Positions 6,618-13,224 of a stretch of 16,122 bases of DNA are shown piece by piece (position 1 is the first letter of the stretch; every line of letters starts with the position of its first letter). This DNA comes from Vulcanimicrobiota bacterium (GTDB taxonomy: Bacteria > Vulcanimicrobiota > Vulcanimicrobiia > Vulcanimicrobiales > Vulcanimicrobiaceae). The notes beneath the pieces are model-generated. The model had not been told where the DNA came from and ran no database searches. It saw nothing but the letters and a program-made list of their open reading frames with translations. The translations under genes and the position numbers were made by a program. The stretch is from positions 1-16,122 of the forward strand of contig JAFAMK010000207.1 in NCBI GenBank assembly GCA_019233415.1. The letters run 5' to 3'.

Positions 6618-7661
6618 GTGACGCCGATGACGCTTGCGGTCGAACCGCTCGAACTGCCGCTCAAGCACACCTTTACCATTTCGCGCTCCTCGGAGGACGT
6701 CGCGAGCACCGCGCTCATTCGACTGCGCTGGAACGGGATCGAGGCGTTCGGCGAGAGCGCGCCGACCTCACGGTACCACGAGAGTGTCGAGAGCGTTGCG
6801 GCGGCGCTCGGCGCGCTGCGGCTCGGCGACGATCCGTACGCGCTCGAACGGCTGCTGGACGGGCTTCCGCCGGCGCAGCGCTGCGGGCTCGACGTCGCGC
6901 TGCACGACTGCATCGGCAAGGACCTCGACCGCCCGCTGTGGCGTCTGCTCGGGCTCGATCCGGCGAATACGCCGCGCACATCGTTCACGATCGGGATCGC
7001 GCCGCTCGACGAGATGCTGGCGAAGGTGCGCGAAGTCGGTTCGCATCCCGTCCTCAAGGTGAAGCTCGGCAAGGGCGCGGAGCTGGAGACGATCGAGGCG
7101 ATTCGCACGATCTACACTGGTACGATTCGCGTCGATGCGAACGAAGGCTGGACGCCGGAACAGACCGTCGCGTTGCTGACCGCGATGGCGAAGCACGAGA
7201 TCGAGTTCTGCGAGCAGCCGATCCCGGCCGGATCACCGGAGAAGCTGCGCTGGATTCGCGAGCGCTCGCCGATCCCGATCGTCGTCGACGAAGATTCGAA
7301 GGACGCGAACGATCTGCCGGCGCTGCTCGGCTGCGTCGACGGGATCAACGTGAAGCTCGTCAAGTGCGGCGGGATGCGCGGCGCGCTGGCGATGATCCAC
7401 ACGGCGCGCGCGATGGGGTTCAAGATCATGCTGGGCTGCATGGTCGAGACGCAGATTCTCACGACGGCGGCGGCGCACCTGAGCCCGCTCGTCGACTGGG
7501 CCGACCTCGACGGGCCGTTCCTCACCGCGGACGATCCGTTCGCCGGGATCACGTACGACGACGGGAAGATCGTGCTGCCCGACGGGCCGGGGCTCGGCGT
7601 GCGCCAGATCGCGGACACGGCCGCGTTCGCGCCCGACGCCCGCGCGGAGATCGCGCGCTGA
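6618..7661 (+). CDS. dgcA: Enolase-superfamily racemase/epimerase, DgcA-like (or L-Ala-D/L-Glu epimerase)
   Basis: This 347-aa protein is of the muconate-lactonizing-enzyme subgroup. The KxK base motif is LKVKLG (Lys147, Lys149), the Mg2+ ligands are VDANEGW (Asp173), FCEQPI (Glu199) and VVDED (Asp224), and the second base is INVKLVKCGG (Lys246). The C-terminal part has LDGPFLTADDPF (297-308), as in dipeptide epimerases. Such enzymes abstract the alpha proton of a D/L-Glu moiety. The direct neighbour of DUF1611 type points to DgcA, which turns N-acetyl-D-glutamate into N-acetyl-L-glutamate in the D-Glu catabolic pathway described in Pseudoalteromonas and Rhodobacterales. An L-Ala-D/L-Glu epimerase of murein recycling remains possible, since the two look alike by eye. 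The start is GTG 6618, or ATG 6627 three codons later. The stop overlaps the next gene's CTG start. Confidence 0.88.
   Translation: MTPMTLAVEPLELPLKHTFTISRSSEDVASTALIRLRWNGIEAFGESAPTSRYHESVESVAAALGALRLGDDPYALERLLDGLPPAQRCGLDVALHDCIGKDLDRPLWRLLGLDPANTPRTSFTIGIAPLDEMLAKVREVGSHPVLKVKLGKGAELETIEAIRTIYTGTIRVDANEGWTPEQTVALLTAMAKHEIEFCEQPIPAGSPEKLRWIRERSPIPIVVDEDSKDANDLPALLGCVDGINVKLVKCGGMRGALAMIHTARAMGFKIMLGCMVETQILTTAAAHLSPLVDWADLDGPFLTADDPFAGITYDDGKIVLPDGPGLGVRQIADTAAFAPDARAEIAR
7646..7649 (+). promoter_or_regulatory. Shine-Dalgarno GGAG that decides a CTG start
   Basis: GGAG lies inside the end of the dgcA-like gene, exactly 8 nt before the CTG at 7658. In this frame there is no ATG, GTG or TTG between this site and the conserved N-terminus of the DUF1611 protein, and none in the preceding ~20 codons. 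The site therefore supports the non-canonical CTG as the start. Confidence 0.5.
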
Positions 7662-8716
7662 CCCGCCGGTACGTCGTCCTCGCGCCGCACGCGTTCACCT
7701 CGCGCGCGGCGAAGATGGCGCACGGGGTGATCGCGTACTCGTCCGACACCGTCGTCGCCGTCGTCGATCCCGACCACGCCGGCAAGCGCGTGCGCGACGT
7801 GCTGCCGTACCTCGGCAGCGACGCGCCGATCGTCGCGTCGATCGACGACGGGCTGGCGTTCGCGCCGACCTCGCTGCTGGTCGGGATCGCGCCGGCCGGC
7901 GGCAAGCTGCCCGAAGACTTCCGCGCGGCAATCCGCGCCGCGCTGCGCGCGCGGCTCGAAATCGTCAGCGGGCTGCACGCGATGCTGAACGACGATCCCG
8001 AGTTCGTCGCGCTCGCGAACGAGCACGACACGCGCATCTGGGACCTGCGCCTGCCGCCGGCAGCGCCGCTCTTCTCCGGCGCGGCCTGGGACGTTAAGGC
8101 GAAGATCGTCCTGACCGTCGGAAGCGACGCCGCGGTCGGGAAGATGACCGCGTCGCTGGAACTGACGCGCGCGGCGCGCCAGCGAGGCGTCGACGCGGCG
8201 TTCGTCCCGACCGGGCAGATCGGGATCGCGATCGCCGGCTGGGGAACCGCGATCGATCGCGTCGTCGCCGACTTCGCGCCCGGCGCTGCCGAGCAGCTCG
8301 TCCTCGAAGGCGAGCACCGCGGGCATGACCTGCTCTTTCTCGAAGGCCAGGGCGGGATCAACAACCCCGCCTTCGCACCGGTGACGCTGGCGCTGCTGTA
8401 CGGCGGTGCGCCCGACGCGCTCGTTCTCGTTCACGCGGTCGAGCGCACGAGGATCGAGGACTACGACGTGCCGATCCTGTCCTACCGCGCGCTGATCCGC
8501 ACGTACGAGGCGCTGTGCGCAACGGTCAAGCCGGCGCGCGTCGTCGGGATCGCGCTCAACACGCGCGGCTGCGACGACGAACGGGCGCGCGCCGAGATCG
8601 AGCGCGCACGCACCGAGACGGGCCTGCCGTGCGACGACCTCGTGCGCAACGGGCCGCACGCGTTCTACGACGCGATCGCGCCGGCGCTCGCGAAGACGGA
8701 GGTGCTCCATGCGTAG
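7658..8716 (+). CDS. dgcN: DUF1611 protein, DgcN-like D-glutamate N-acetyltransferase
   Basis: From CTG 7658 this is a 352-aa protein, the normal length for DUF1611. The N-terminal domain begins RRYVVLAPHAF and AKMAHGVIAYS, a Rossmann-like start typical of the family; the next ATG (codon 20) would delete it. The C-terminal domain has a P-loop, VGSDAAVGKMT (154-164), followed by FVPTGQIGIAIAGWG (182-196) and LFLEGQGGINNPAF (226-239), all hallmark blocks of DUF1611. DgcN-type members acetylate D-glutamate from acetyl-CoA to give N-acetyl-D-glutamate for DgcA. Other DUF1611 proteins have no proven role, so the activity rests on the dgcA neighbour. The CTGA overlap with dgcA, with GGAG 8 nt upstream, suggests coupled translation and a balanced enzyme pair. 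The last 8 nt overlap the peptide-binding gene. No frameshift or missing block is seen. Confidence 0.86.
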   Translation: MTRRYVVLAPHAFTSRAAKMAHGVIAYSSDTVVAVVDPDHAGKRVRDVLPYLGSDAPIVASIDDGLAFAPTSLLVGIAPAGGKLPEDFRAAIRAALRARLEIVSGLHAMLNDDPEFVALANEHDTRIWDLRLPPAAPLFSGAAWDVKAKIVLTVGSDAAVGKMTASLELTRAARQRGVDAAFVPTGQIGIAIAGWGTAIDRVVADFAPGAAEQLVLEGEHRGHDLLFLEGQGGINNPAFAPVTLALLYGGAPDALVLVHAVERTRIEDYDVPILSYRALIRTYEALCATVKPARVVGIALNTRGCDDERARAEIERARTETGLPCDDLVRNGPHAFYDAIAPALAKTEVLHA

Positions 8717-10334
8717 GCTCGTCGCGCTCGCCGCCGCGTGTGCGCTGCTGCTCGGCGCGTGCACGAAGGTCGAGCAGACGCAGACCGCCGGCGGGCGCGA
8801 CCCGTGGACGCATCCGGGGCGCCTCGTGATCGGGTCGGCCGGGGAAGAGCCGGACAACCTCAACGAGATGTTCGCGCACACCGACGCGACCGATCAGATC
8901 GCGAACCTCATCTTCGAGCCGCTGTTCCGCTACGATCCCGACGGTAACTTCGTCCCCGCCGCGGTGAGCACGGTTCCGACGCTCGCGAACGGCGGGATCA
9001 GCCGCGACGGCAAGACGATCACGCTGCACTTCCGCCCGAACATGCGCTGGTCGGACGGCGCACCGTTCGACGCGAACGACTTCGTCTTCACCTGGCACGC
9101 GGTGATGAACAACAATAACAACACGAAGCTGCGCGTCGGCTGGGACGACATCACGACGATCGACCTGCCGAACCCGCTCACTGCAGTCGTGCACCTCAAG
9201 CAAGTCTATTCGGGAATTCTCGGGATTTGGGCGTTCGGCGGTGCGGGCTATCCGCCGCTTCCGGCGCACCTGCTGAAGGACTTGCCCGACCTCAACCACG
9301 CGCCGTTCAACACGAAGCCGGTCTCGTCGGGGCCGTTCGTGCTCACGCAGTGGAACCACGGCGCGTCGCTCGAATTCGCGCCGAACCCGTACTACTGGCG
9401 CGGAAAGCCCGGGCTCGACGCGATCACCTACAAGATCGTGCCGAACGCGGACACGCTCTTCAACCAGCTCGCCACGCACGAGGTCGACGTCTACGAATCG
9501 CTCCCCGAGGTGCAGATTCCGCGCCTGAACGAGCTGAAGGGCTACACCGTCACGAAGCAGCTCAGCGCGAACTACCGGCGCCTCGAGTTCAACACGTCGC
9601 GGCCGCAGCTGTCGGACGTGCGCGTGCGCCGCGCGATCGCCGAGGCGATCGACTGGGACCGCATGAACCAGACGATCTACCACGGGTTCAACGTGCGCGC
9701 GGTCAGCGACATCCTCCCGAGCTCGTGGGCCGCGCCGGCGAAGATCACCGACTACCCGTACGACCTCGCCGACGCGAAGAAACTGCTCGACGCCGCGGGC
9801 TGGGTCGCCGGGCCGAACGGCGTGCGCGCGAAGAACGGCGCGCCGCTCGCGTTCTCGGTCTCGACGACGCCGTCGAAGCCGGCGAACGTGCAGGCCGAAG
9901 TGCAGATGCAGCAGGAGCTGAAGAACGTCGGCGTTCAGCTGGAGATCAAGAACTATCCGACGAGCCTGCTGTTCGCGCAGAGCGGCCCGATCTACACCGG
10001 CCACTTCGACAGCGAGTTCACGATCTACACCAATGCGCCCGACCCCGACAACGAGGGACTGTGGAGCGGCAAGTTCATACCGCCGCACGGCGCGAACACG
10101 ACCTGGTTGAACGACCCGGTGCTCACGGAAACAAGCCACGACGCGCTGCTGACGTTCGACCGCGCGAAACGCAAGGCGCTCTACCAGCAGGAAGCCGAAC
10201 GCGTTCACGCGCTCGTGCCGGTGGTGTATCTCTACTGGCAGAACTCGTATTCGGCGGTCAACAGCGACCTGAAGAACTGGAAGCCCGCGTCGTACATCTC
10301 GAACTACTGGAACTGCTGGGAGTGGCGCATTTAG
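8709..10334 (+). CDS. Oligopeptide ABC transporter substrate-binding lipoprotein (SBP_bac_5)
   Basis: This 541-aa protein has the usual length of an OppA/DppA-like family 5 binding protein. A lipoprotein signal is clear: MRRLVALAAACALLLGAC, with Cys18 as the lipidated residue after LLGA. Family landmarks include EEPDNLNEMFAHTDAT (37-52), FEPLFRYDPDG (61-71), GKTITLHFRPNMRWSDGAPF (about 91-110), the DVRVRRAIAEAIDWDRM block and the C-terminal LVPVVYLYWQNSYSAVN. It would capture peptides outside the inner membrane and pass them to an ABC permease. No permease or ATPase gene lies in this window, so it must borrow one encoded elsewhere. GGAGG at 8698-8702 sits 6 nt before its ATG, inside the end of the dgcN-like gene. 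The context suggests D-Glu-containing murein peptides as ligands, which is inference. Confidence 0.93.
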   Translation: MRRLVALAAACALLLGACTKVEQTQTAGGRDPWTHPGRLVIGSAGEEPDNLNEMFAHTDATDQIANLIFEPLFRYDPDGNFVPAAVSTVPTLANGGISRDGKTITLHFRPNMRWSDGAPFDANDFVFTWHAVMNNNNNTKLRVGWDDITTIDLPNPLTAVVHLKQVYSGILGIWAFGGAGYPPLPAHLLKDLPDLNHAPFNTKPVSSGPFVLTQWNHGASLEFAPNPYYWRGKPGLDAITYKIVPNADTLFNQLATHEVDVYESLPEVQIPRLNELKGYTVTKQLSANYRRLEFNTSRPQLSDVRVRRAIAEAIDWDRMNQTIYHGFNVRAVSDILPSSWAAPAKITDYPYDLADAKKLLDAAGWVAGPNGVRAKNGAPLAFSVSTTPSKPANVQAEVQMQQELKNVGVQLEIKNYPTSLLFAQSGPIYTGHFDSEFTIYTNAPDPDNEGLWSGKFIPPHGANTTWLNDPVLTETSHDALLTFDRAKRKALYQQEAERVHALVPVVYLYWQNSYSAVNSDLKNWKPASYISNYWNCWEWRI

Positions 10335-10335
10335 G

Positions 10336-11226
10336 ATGCTGCGGCTGATCGACCGGCCCGGGACGCACGCGCTGCTGCGCGTTCCCGGGGCGCGTCGCGC
10401 GGTCGTCTCGTGGAATACGCGCGCGGCGAGCGGCGGGATCGCGCTCGTCGCGCACCGCAGCGACGCGTCGGTCTCCGAGCCGCTGCTCTACGCGCGCTGG
10501 TCGCCGCACGAGCGGCGCTCGCTCGACGGCGCCGACGCGAAGACGCGGATCGCGGTCGACGTGCTCGACAGCGACGTGCCGCTCTCGGCGATCGGCGTCG
10601 CCAGCACCGTGGAACTCGACGCCGTCGCGGTGGCGATCCCGCCGCCGCCCGACGCGCGGGCGCCGGCGCACACGAACGCCGACACGCTGCCGGTGCCGAA
10701 GCTCACGCAGTATCTTCCGGCGTATCCGAACGAGCGCGGCTGGTGCTCGGCGGCGTCGCTCGCGATGATGCTGCGCTACTATGGCGTTCCGGCCGACGTG
10801 CCGACCGTCGCGCGCGGCATCTACGACGAGGCATACGGCGGGACCGGGAACTGGGCGTTCAACGCCGCATACGCGGGCGCATGCGGTCTGCGCGGGATCG
10901 TCGCGTACTTGCGCGGGATCGACCACGTCGCGGCGTTCGTCGCCGCCGGCTTCCCGGTCGTCATCTCGATCGGCTGGACACCGGGTGAGCTCCCCGGCGC
11001 GCCGCTCGAACACAGCGACGGGCATTTGCTCGTCGTGCGCGGGCTCGACCTCGCGCACGTGCACGTCAACGATCCCGCCCATCCGGCGGTCGCGACGCAC
11101 TACCCGCGCGCCGCGCTCGACGCCGTCTTCCGTTCGTGCGGCGGCGTCGCGTACCTGATCGCGCCGCGCGCGCGCACCGACGAGCTGGTCGCGCTCGCGA
11201 ACAGTCCTTCGACAAGCTCAGGATGA
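10336..11226 (+). CDS. C39-like cysteine peptidase with N-terminal beta domain
   Basis: This 296-aa protein has two parts. Residues 1-100 form a beta-rich domain (LLYARWSPHERRS, 50-62) like the accessory domain seen ahead of C39 peptidases in actinobacteria. Residues 118-285 are the papain-like peptidase: oxyanion Gln125 in KLTQYLP, nucleophile Cys137 in ERGWCSAASLAMM, His230 in SDGHLLVV and Asp246 in HVNDPAHP. All catalytic residues are present. No signal peptide is visible, so the protein would stay in the cytoplasm, unlike many relatives. It starts 1 nt after the binding-protein stop and ends in the ATGA junction with trmL. In this operon it occupies the place that an NlpC/P60 peptidase has in the B. 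subtilis ykf operon, so it may cut imported murein peptides at D-Glu. The last residues (NSPSTSSG) come from a repeat. Confidence 0.85.
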   Translation: MLRLIDRPGTHALLRVPGARRAVVSWNTRAASGGIALVAHRSDASVSEPLLYARWSPHERRSLDGADAKTRIAVDVLDSDVPLSAIGVASTVELDAVAVAIPPPPDARAPAHTNADTLPVPKLTQYLPAYPNERGWCSAASLAMMLRYYGVPADVPTVARGIYDEAYGGTGNWAFNAAYAGACGLRGIVAYLRGIDHVAAFVAAGFPVVISIGWTPGELPGAPLEHSDGHLLVVRGLDLAHVHVNDPAHPAVATHYPRAALDAVFRSCGGVAYLIAPRARTDELVALANSPSTSSG

Positions 11227-11251
11227 CGGGGGATGGGCTCAGGATGACGGG
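11205..11251 (+). repeat. Dispersed 'CCTTCGACAAGCTCAGGATGAC' type repeat with partial second copy
   Basis: Positions 11205-11227 carry the element TCCTTCGACAAGCTC followed by AGGATGAC. From memory this is a motif seen scattered through many bacterial genomes, where it gives protein tails reading SFDKLRMTG. A 15-bp part (GCTCAGGATGACGGG) occurs at 11216-11230 and again at 11237-11251, a direct repeat with a 21-nt period. The period is a multiple of three, so both copies read in the same trmL frame. The element supplies the stop codon of the C39 gene and possible start codons of trmL. Confidence 0.6.
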
Positions 11252-11765
11252 AGCACAGCCGCAGGAGCGGGTCGTTGCGGCGGATGCGGTTGGTGCGGCG
11301 CCGTTGCATGTTGTGCTGGTCGAGCCTGAGATTCCGCCGAATACGGGGAACGTGGCGCGGTTGTGTGCGGCGACGGGATGTGCGCTGCACCTCGTCGAGC
11401 CGCTCGGGTTTCGGATCGACGACCGCGAGCTGAAGCGCGCCGGGCTCGACTACTGGGATGCGCTGCAGGTCGTCGTGCATCCGTCGCTCGACGCGTTCCT
11501 TGCCGCCTTTTCGCCCGAGCGGTTGTGGCTGCTCTCGACGCGCGCGACCCGCGCGTACGCTGATGCAGCATTCGTGCGCGGTGACGCGATCGTCTTCGGC
11601 AAGGAGACGGCGGGGCTGCCGCAGGCGCTGCTCGATGCGCATGCGGAACGTGCGCTGCGCATTCCGATGCGGGCGGGTGCGGTCCGGTCGATCAACCTCT
11701 CGACCGCCGTCGGCGTCGTCGCCTACGCAGCGCTCGAACGGCTGGGTTTCCCCGGGCTCATCTGA
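11223..11765 (+). CDS. trmL: tRNA (cytidine/uridine-34-2'-O)-methyltransferase
   Basis: This is a SPOUT-class methyltransferase that 2'-O-methylates the wobble nucleotide of tRNA(Leu) species with S-adenosylmethionine. The characteristic blocks are all there: LVEPEIPPNTGNVARLCAAT near the start, GLDYWDALQVVVH, then FGKETAGLPQALLD and IPMRAGAVRSINLSTAVG, the trefoil-knot SAM site. The start is ambiguous. ATG 11223 overlaps the C39 stop (ATGA) and gives 180 aa. ATG 11244, in the second repeat copy, gives 173 aa. TTG 11304 gives a 153-aa form (LHVVLVEPEIPP) that fits the usual family length best. None has a clear Shine-Dalgarno sequence. The first 27 residues are repeat-derived or low-complexity and are not part of the fold. 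The enzyme is housekeeping, and its co-transcription with the peptide module is probably incidental. Confidence 0.88.
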   Translation: MTGDGLRMTGAQPQERVVAADAVGAAPLHVVLVEPEIPPNTGNVARLCAATGCALHLVEPLGFRIDDRELKRAGLDYWDALQVVVHPSLDAFLAAFSPERLWLLSTRATRAYADAAFVRGDAIVFGKETAGLPQALLDAHAERALRIPMRAGAVRSINLSTAVGVVAYAALERLGFPGLI

Positions 11766-11805
11766 GCCACGGGAGAACCTGAAGGCACGTGAGAAGCGGC
11801 GCCGC

Positions 11806-12153
11806 ATGGCAAAAGCGATCGCTTTCACGATGTATCCGGTGACCGACGTGCCGCGCGCGGTCGCCTTCTACGAGGCCCTCGGACTGACGAAGGGCGGGCT
11901 CGACTTCGACGCGTGGGTCGAGTTCGACGTCGGCGGCGGCACGTTCGGGATCGGCACCTTCGAGCAGTGCGGCACGCCGGGGACGGCGCAGTCGCTCGCG
12001 ATCGAAGTCGACGACATCCCCGCGCTGCGCGCGTCGCTCGCCCCGCGCGGAATCGAGATCACCGAACCGCACGACCTGCCGAACTGCCACATCTCGATGG
12101 CCGTCGATCCCGACGGCAACCGCGTCTGGCTCCACCAGACGAAGTCGGCCTGA
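11806..12153 (+). CDS. VOC (glyoxalase/dioxygenase-fold) protein
   Basis: This 115-aa protein starts at ATG 11806, with GAGAAG 9 nt upstream. It is a single VOC module: AIAFTMYPVTDVPRAVAFYEALGL, with the family's 'V.D...A..FY...G' signature (8-28), then WVEFDVGGGTFGIG, SLAIEVDDIPALRASLAPRGIEI and finally CHISMAVDPDGNRVWLHQ, where the 'DPDGN' turn ends the fold. Such proteins are often metal-dependent lyases, isomerases or resistance proteins. Only a few candidate metal ligands (His, Glu) can be spotted, so no reaction can be named. The gap to trmL is 40 nt and to the downstream glycosylase 72 nt, so it is probably in the same transcription direction but not tightly coupled. The longer open frame upstream of this ATG overlaps trmL and is not used. 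Confidence 0.85.
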   Translation: MAKAIAFTMYPVTDVPRAVAFYEALGLTKGGLDFDAWVEFDVGGGTFGIGTFEQCGTPGTAQSLAIEVDDIPALRASLAPRGIEITEPHDLPNCHISMAVDPDGNRVWLHQTKSA

Positions 12154-12225
12154 CCTAGCGAACGTCGCCTGGCCGGGGCTACGCGTAGAGTCGCACCGGC
12201 CGGTGCCGTCGAACCGAAGGCCCCC

Positions 12226-12930
12226 GTGCCTGCCGAACTCGCCACGATCGAACGCCGCGTCGTCGCCTGCCGCAAGTGCCCGGAGCTGCGCGCCTACTGC
12301 GCGGAGGTCGGCCGCGTCAAGAAGCGCGCGTTCCTCGACCAGGACTACTGGGCGAAGCCCGTCCCCGGCTTTGGCGACCCGAACGCGCGGATCGTGCTGG
12401 TCGGACTCGCGCCGGGCGCCCACGGTTCGAACCGCACCGGGCGCATGTTCACCGGCGACGGGAGCGGCGACTGGCTGTATCGCGCGCTGCACCGCGCCGG
12501 CCTCGCGAGCCAGCCGGTCGCGACGAACCGCGAGGACGGACTCGTGCTGCACGACACGTTCATCACCGCGGCCGTGCGCTGCGCGCCGCCCGCGAACAAG
12601 CCGACGTCGGCGCAGCGCGCGCGGTGTTTCCCGTATCTGCGTGACGAGTTCTTGCTACTGCGCAACGTGCGTGTCGTCGTGACGCTCGGAAAGCTCGCCG
12701 ACGACACGACGCACGCGCTCGTGAAGGAGAGCGGCACATACCGCACGCTGCGCGCGCCGTTCGCTCATCTCGCCGAGACGATCGTCGATTTGCCGCATTC
12801 ACGCGGTGTGACGGTGCTCGCTTCATACCATCCGAGCCGCCAGAACACGAACACCGGCGTGCTCACCGAACCGATGCTCGACGCTGTCTTTACGCGCGCT
12901 GTCAAATTGGGCGCGACGGCGCATGAATAA
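12226..12930 (+). CDS. Family 5 (UDGb-type) uracil-DNA glycosylase
   Basis: This 234-aa iron-sulfur uracil-DNA glycosylase removes uracil and probably other deaminated bases from DNA in base-excision repair. The four cluster cysteines are visible as C15-X2-C18 (VACRKCPE) and C119 and C134, with the usual wide gap. Motif 1 is GLAPGAHGSNRTGRMF (60-75). The Ala-Pro-Gly-Ala-His form, lacking the Glu of family 4, is typical of family 5. The C-terminal motif is ASYHPSRQNTNTG (199-211) with His202. The start is GTG 12226, preceded by GAAGG 7 nt upstream. Families 4 and 5 are widespread in thermophiles, actinobacteria and other lineages, so this is not unusual. The gene ends just before an AT-richer gap of about 90 bp. 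Confidence 0.92.
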   Translation: MPAELATIERRVVACRKCPELRAYCAEVGRVKKRAFLDQDYWAKPVPGFGDPNARIVLVGLAPGAHGSNRTGRMFTGDGSGDWLYRALHRAGLASQPVATNREDGLVLHDTFITAAVRCAPPANKPTSAQRARCFPYLRDEFLLLRNVRVVVTLGKLADDTTHALVKESGTYRTLRAPFAHLAETIVDLPHSRGVTVLASYHPSRQNTNTGVLTEPMLDAVFTRAVKLGATAHE

Positions 12931-13023
12931 TTGACCTCAAATATGGGTAAAAGGCGCCGTTTCTTTGCATCCGAGCCCCTGCCGGCATAGCGAATTTCAC
13001 AGGTGGGCATAGAAGTTCTCATC

Positions 13024-13224
13024 ATGGAATTCCGCATCGACGACCGCGACCTCGGCGCATTTCTCGTCTACGCGGCCCGTGAGCGGAGTCTCGACGCCTC
13101 GCTGCGCGCCGCCAACAAGTACGGCCGCTCCGACGAGCACAAACGCTCGATCGACGCGTTACGCGAGCTGAACAAGAAAATGCTCTTCCGCGAAACGCGG
13201 CGAGACTTTCGCCCTTTTACGTGA
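13024..13224 (+). CDS. Small hypothetical protein, 66 aa
   Basis: A short frame starts at ATG 13024. It reads MEFRIDDRDLGAFLVYAARE, then RSLDASLRAANKYGRSDEHK and a basic tail ending RRDFRPFT. It is highly charged with no membrane segment or signal and looks helical; no family is recognised. A GTG at 13003 in the same frame would add seven residues. Codon use resembles the neighbours, and the upstream gap (12931-13023) is AT-richer, which would suit a promoter, but no convincing -35/-10 pair is seen. Its stop overlaps the tail of the convergent aspS gene by 8 bp. It is plausible as a gene but unproven. Confidence 0.52.
   Translation: MEFRIDDRDLGAFLVYAARERSLDASLRAANKYGRSDEHKRSIDALRELNKKMLFRETRRDFRPFT

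Noticed and set aside
6938..7657. Upstream extension of the DUF1611 frame inside the dgcA-like gene
   Set aside because: These residues are out-of-frame translation of the racemase gene. The conserved DUF1611 N-terminus begins only after 7658.
7112..10208. Very long minus-strand open frames (about 589 and 550 codons) opposite the dgcN-like and peptide-binding genes
   Set aside because: Their products are low-complexity Arg/Asp/Val strings without recognisable motifs. The plus-strand genes fully explain the region.
12940..12975. Rho-independent terminator after the uracil-DNA glycosylase (GGCGCC followed by TTTCTTT)
   Set aside because: The GGCGCC palindrome leaves no loop and the T-run is interrupted, so a terminator stem is not supported.
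12931..13023. TTGACC at 12931 with AT-rich sequence downstream as a promoter for the 66-aa gene
   Set aside because: No -10-like hexamer occurs at 16-18 bp spacing. The AT-richness is only suggestive, so no promoter is annotated.
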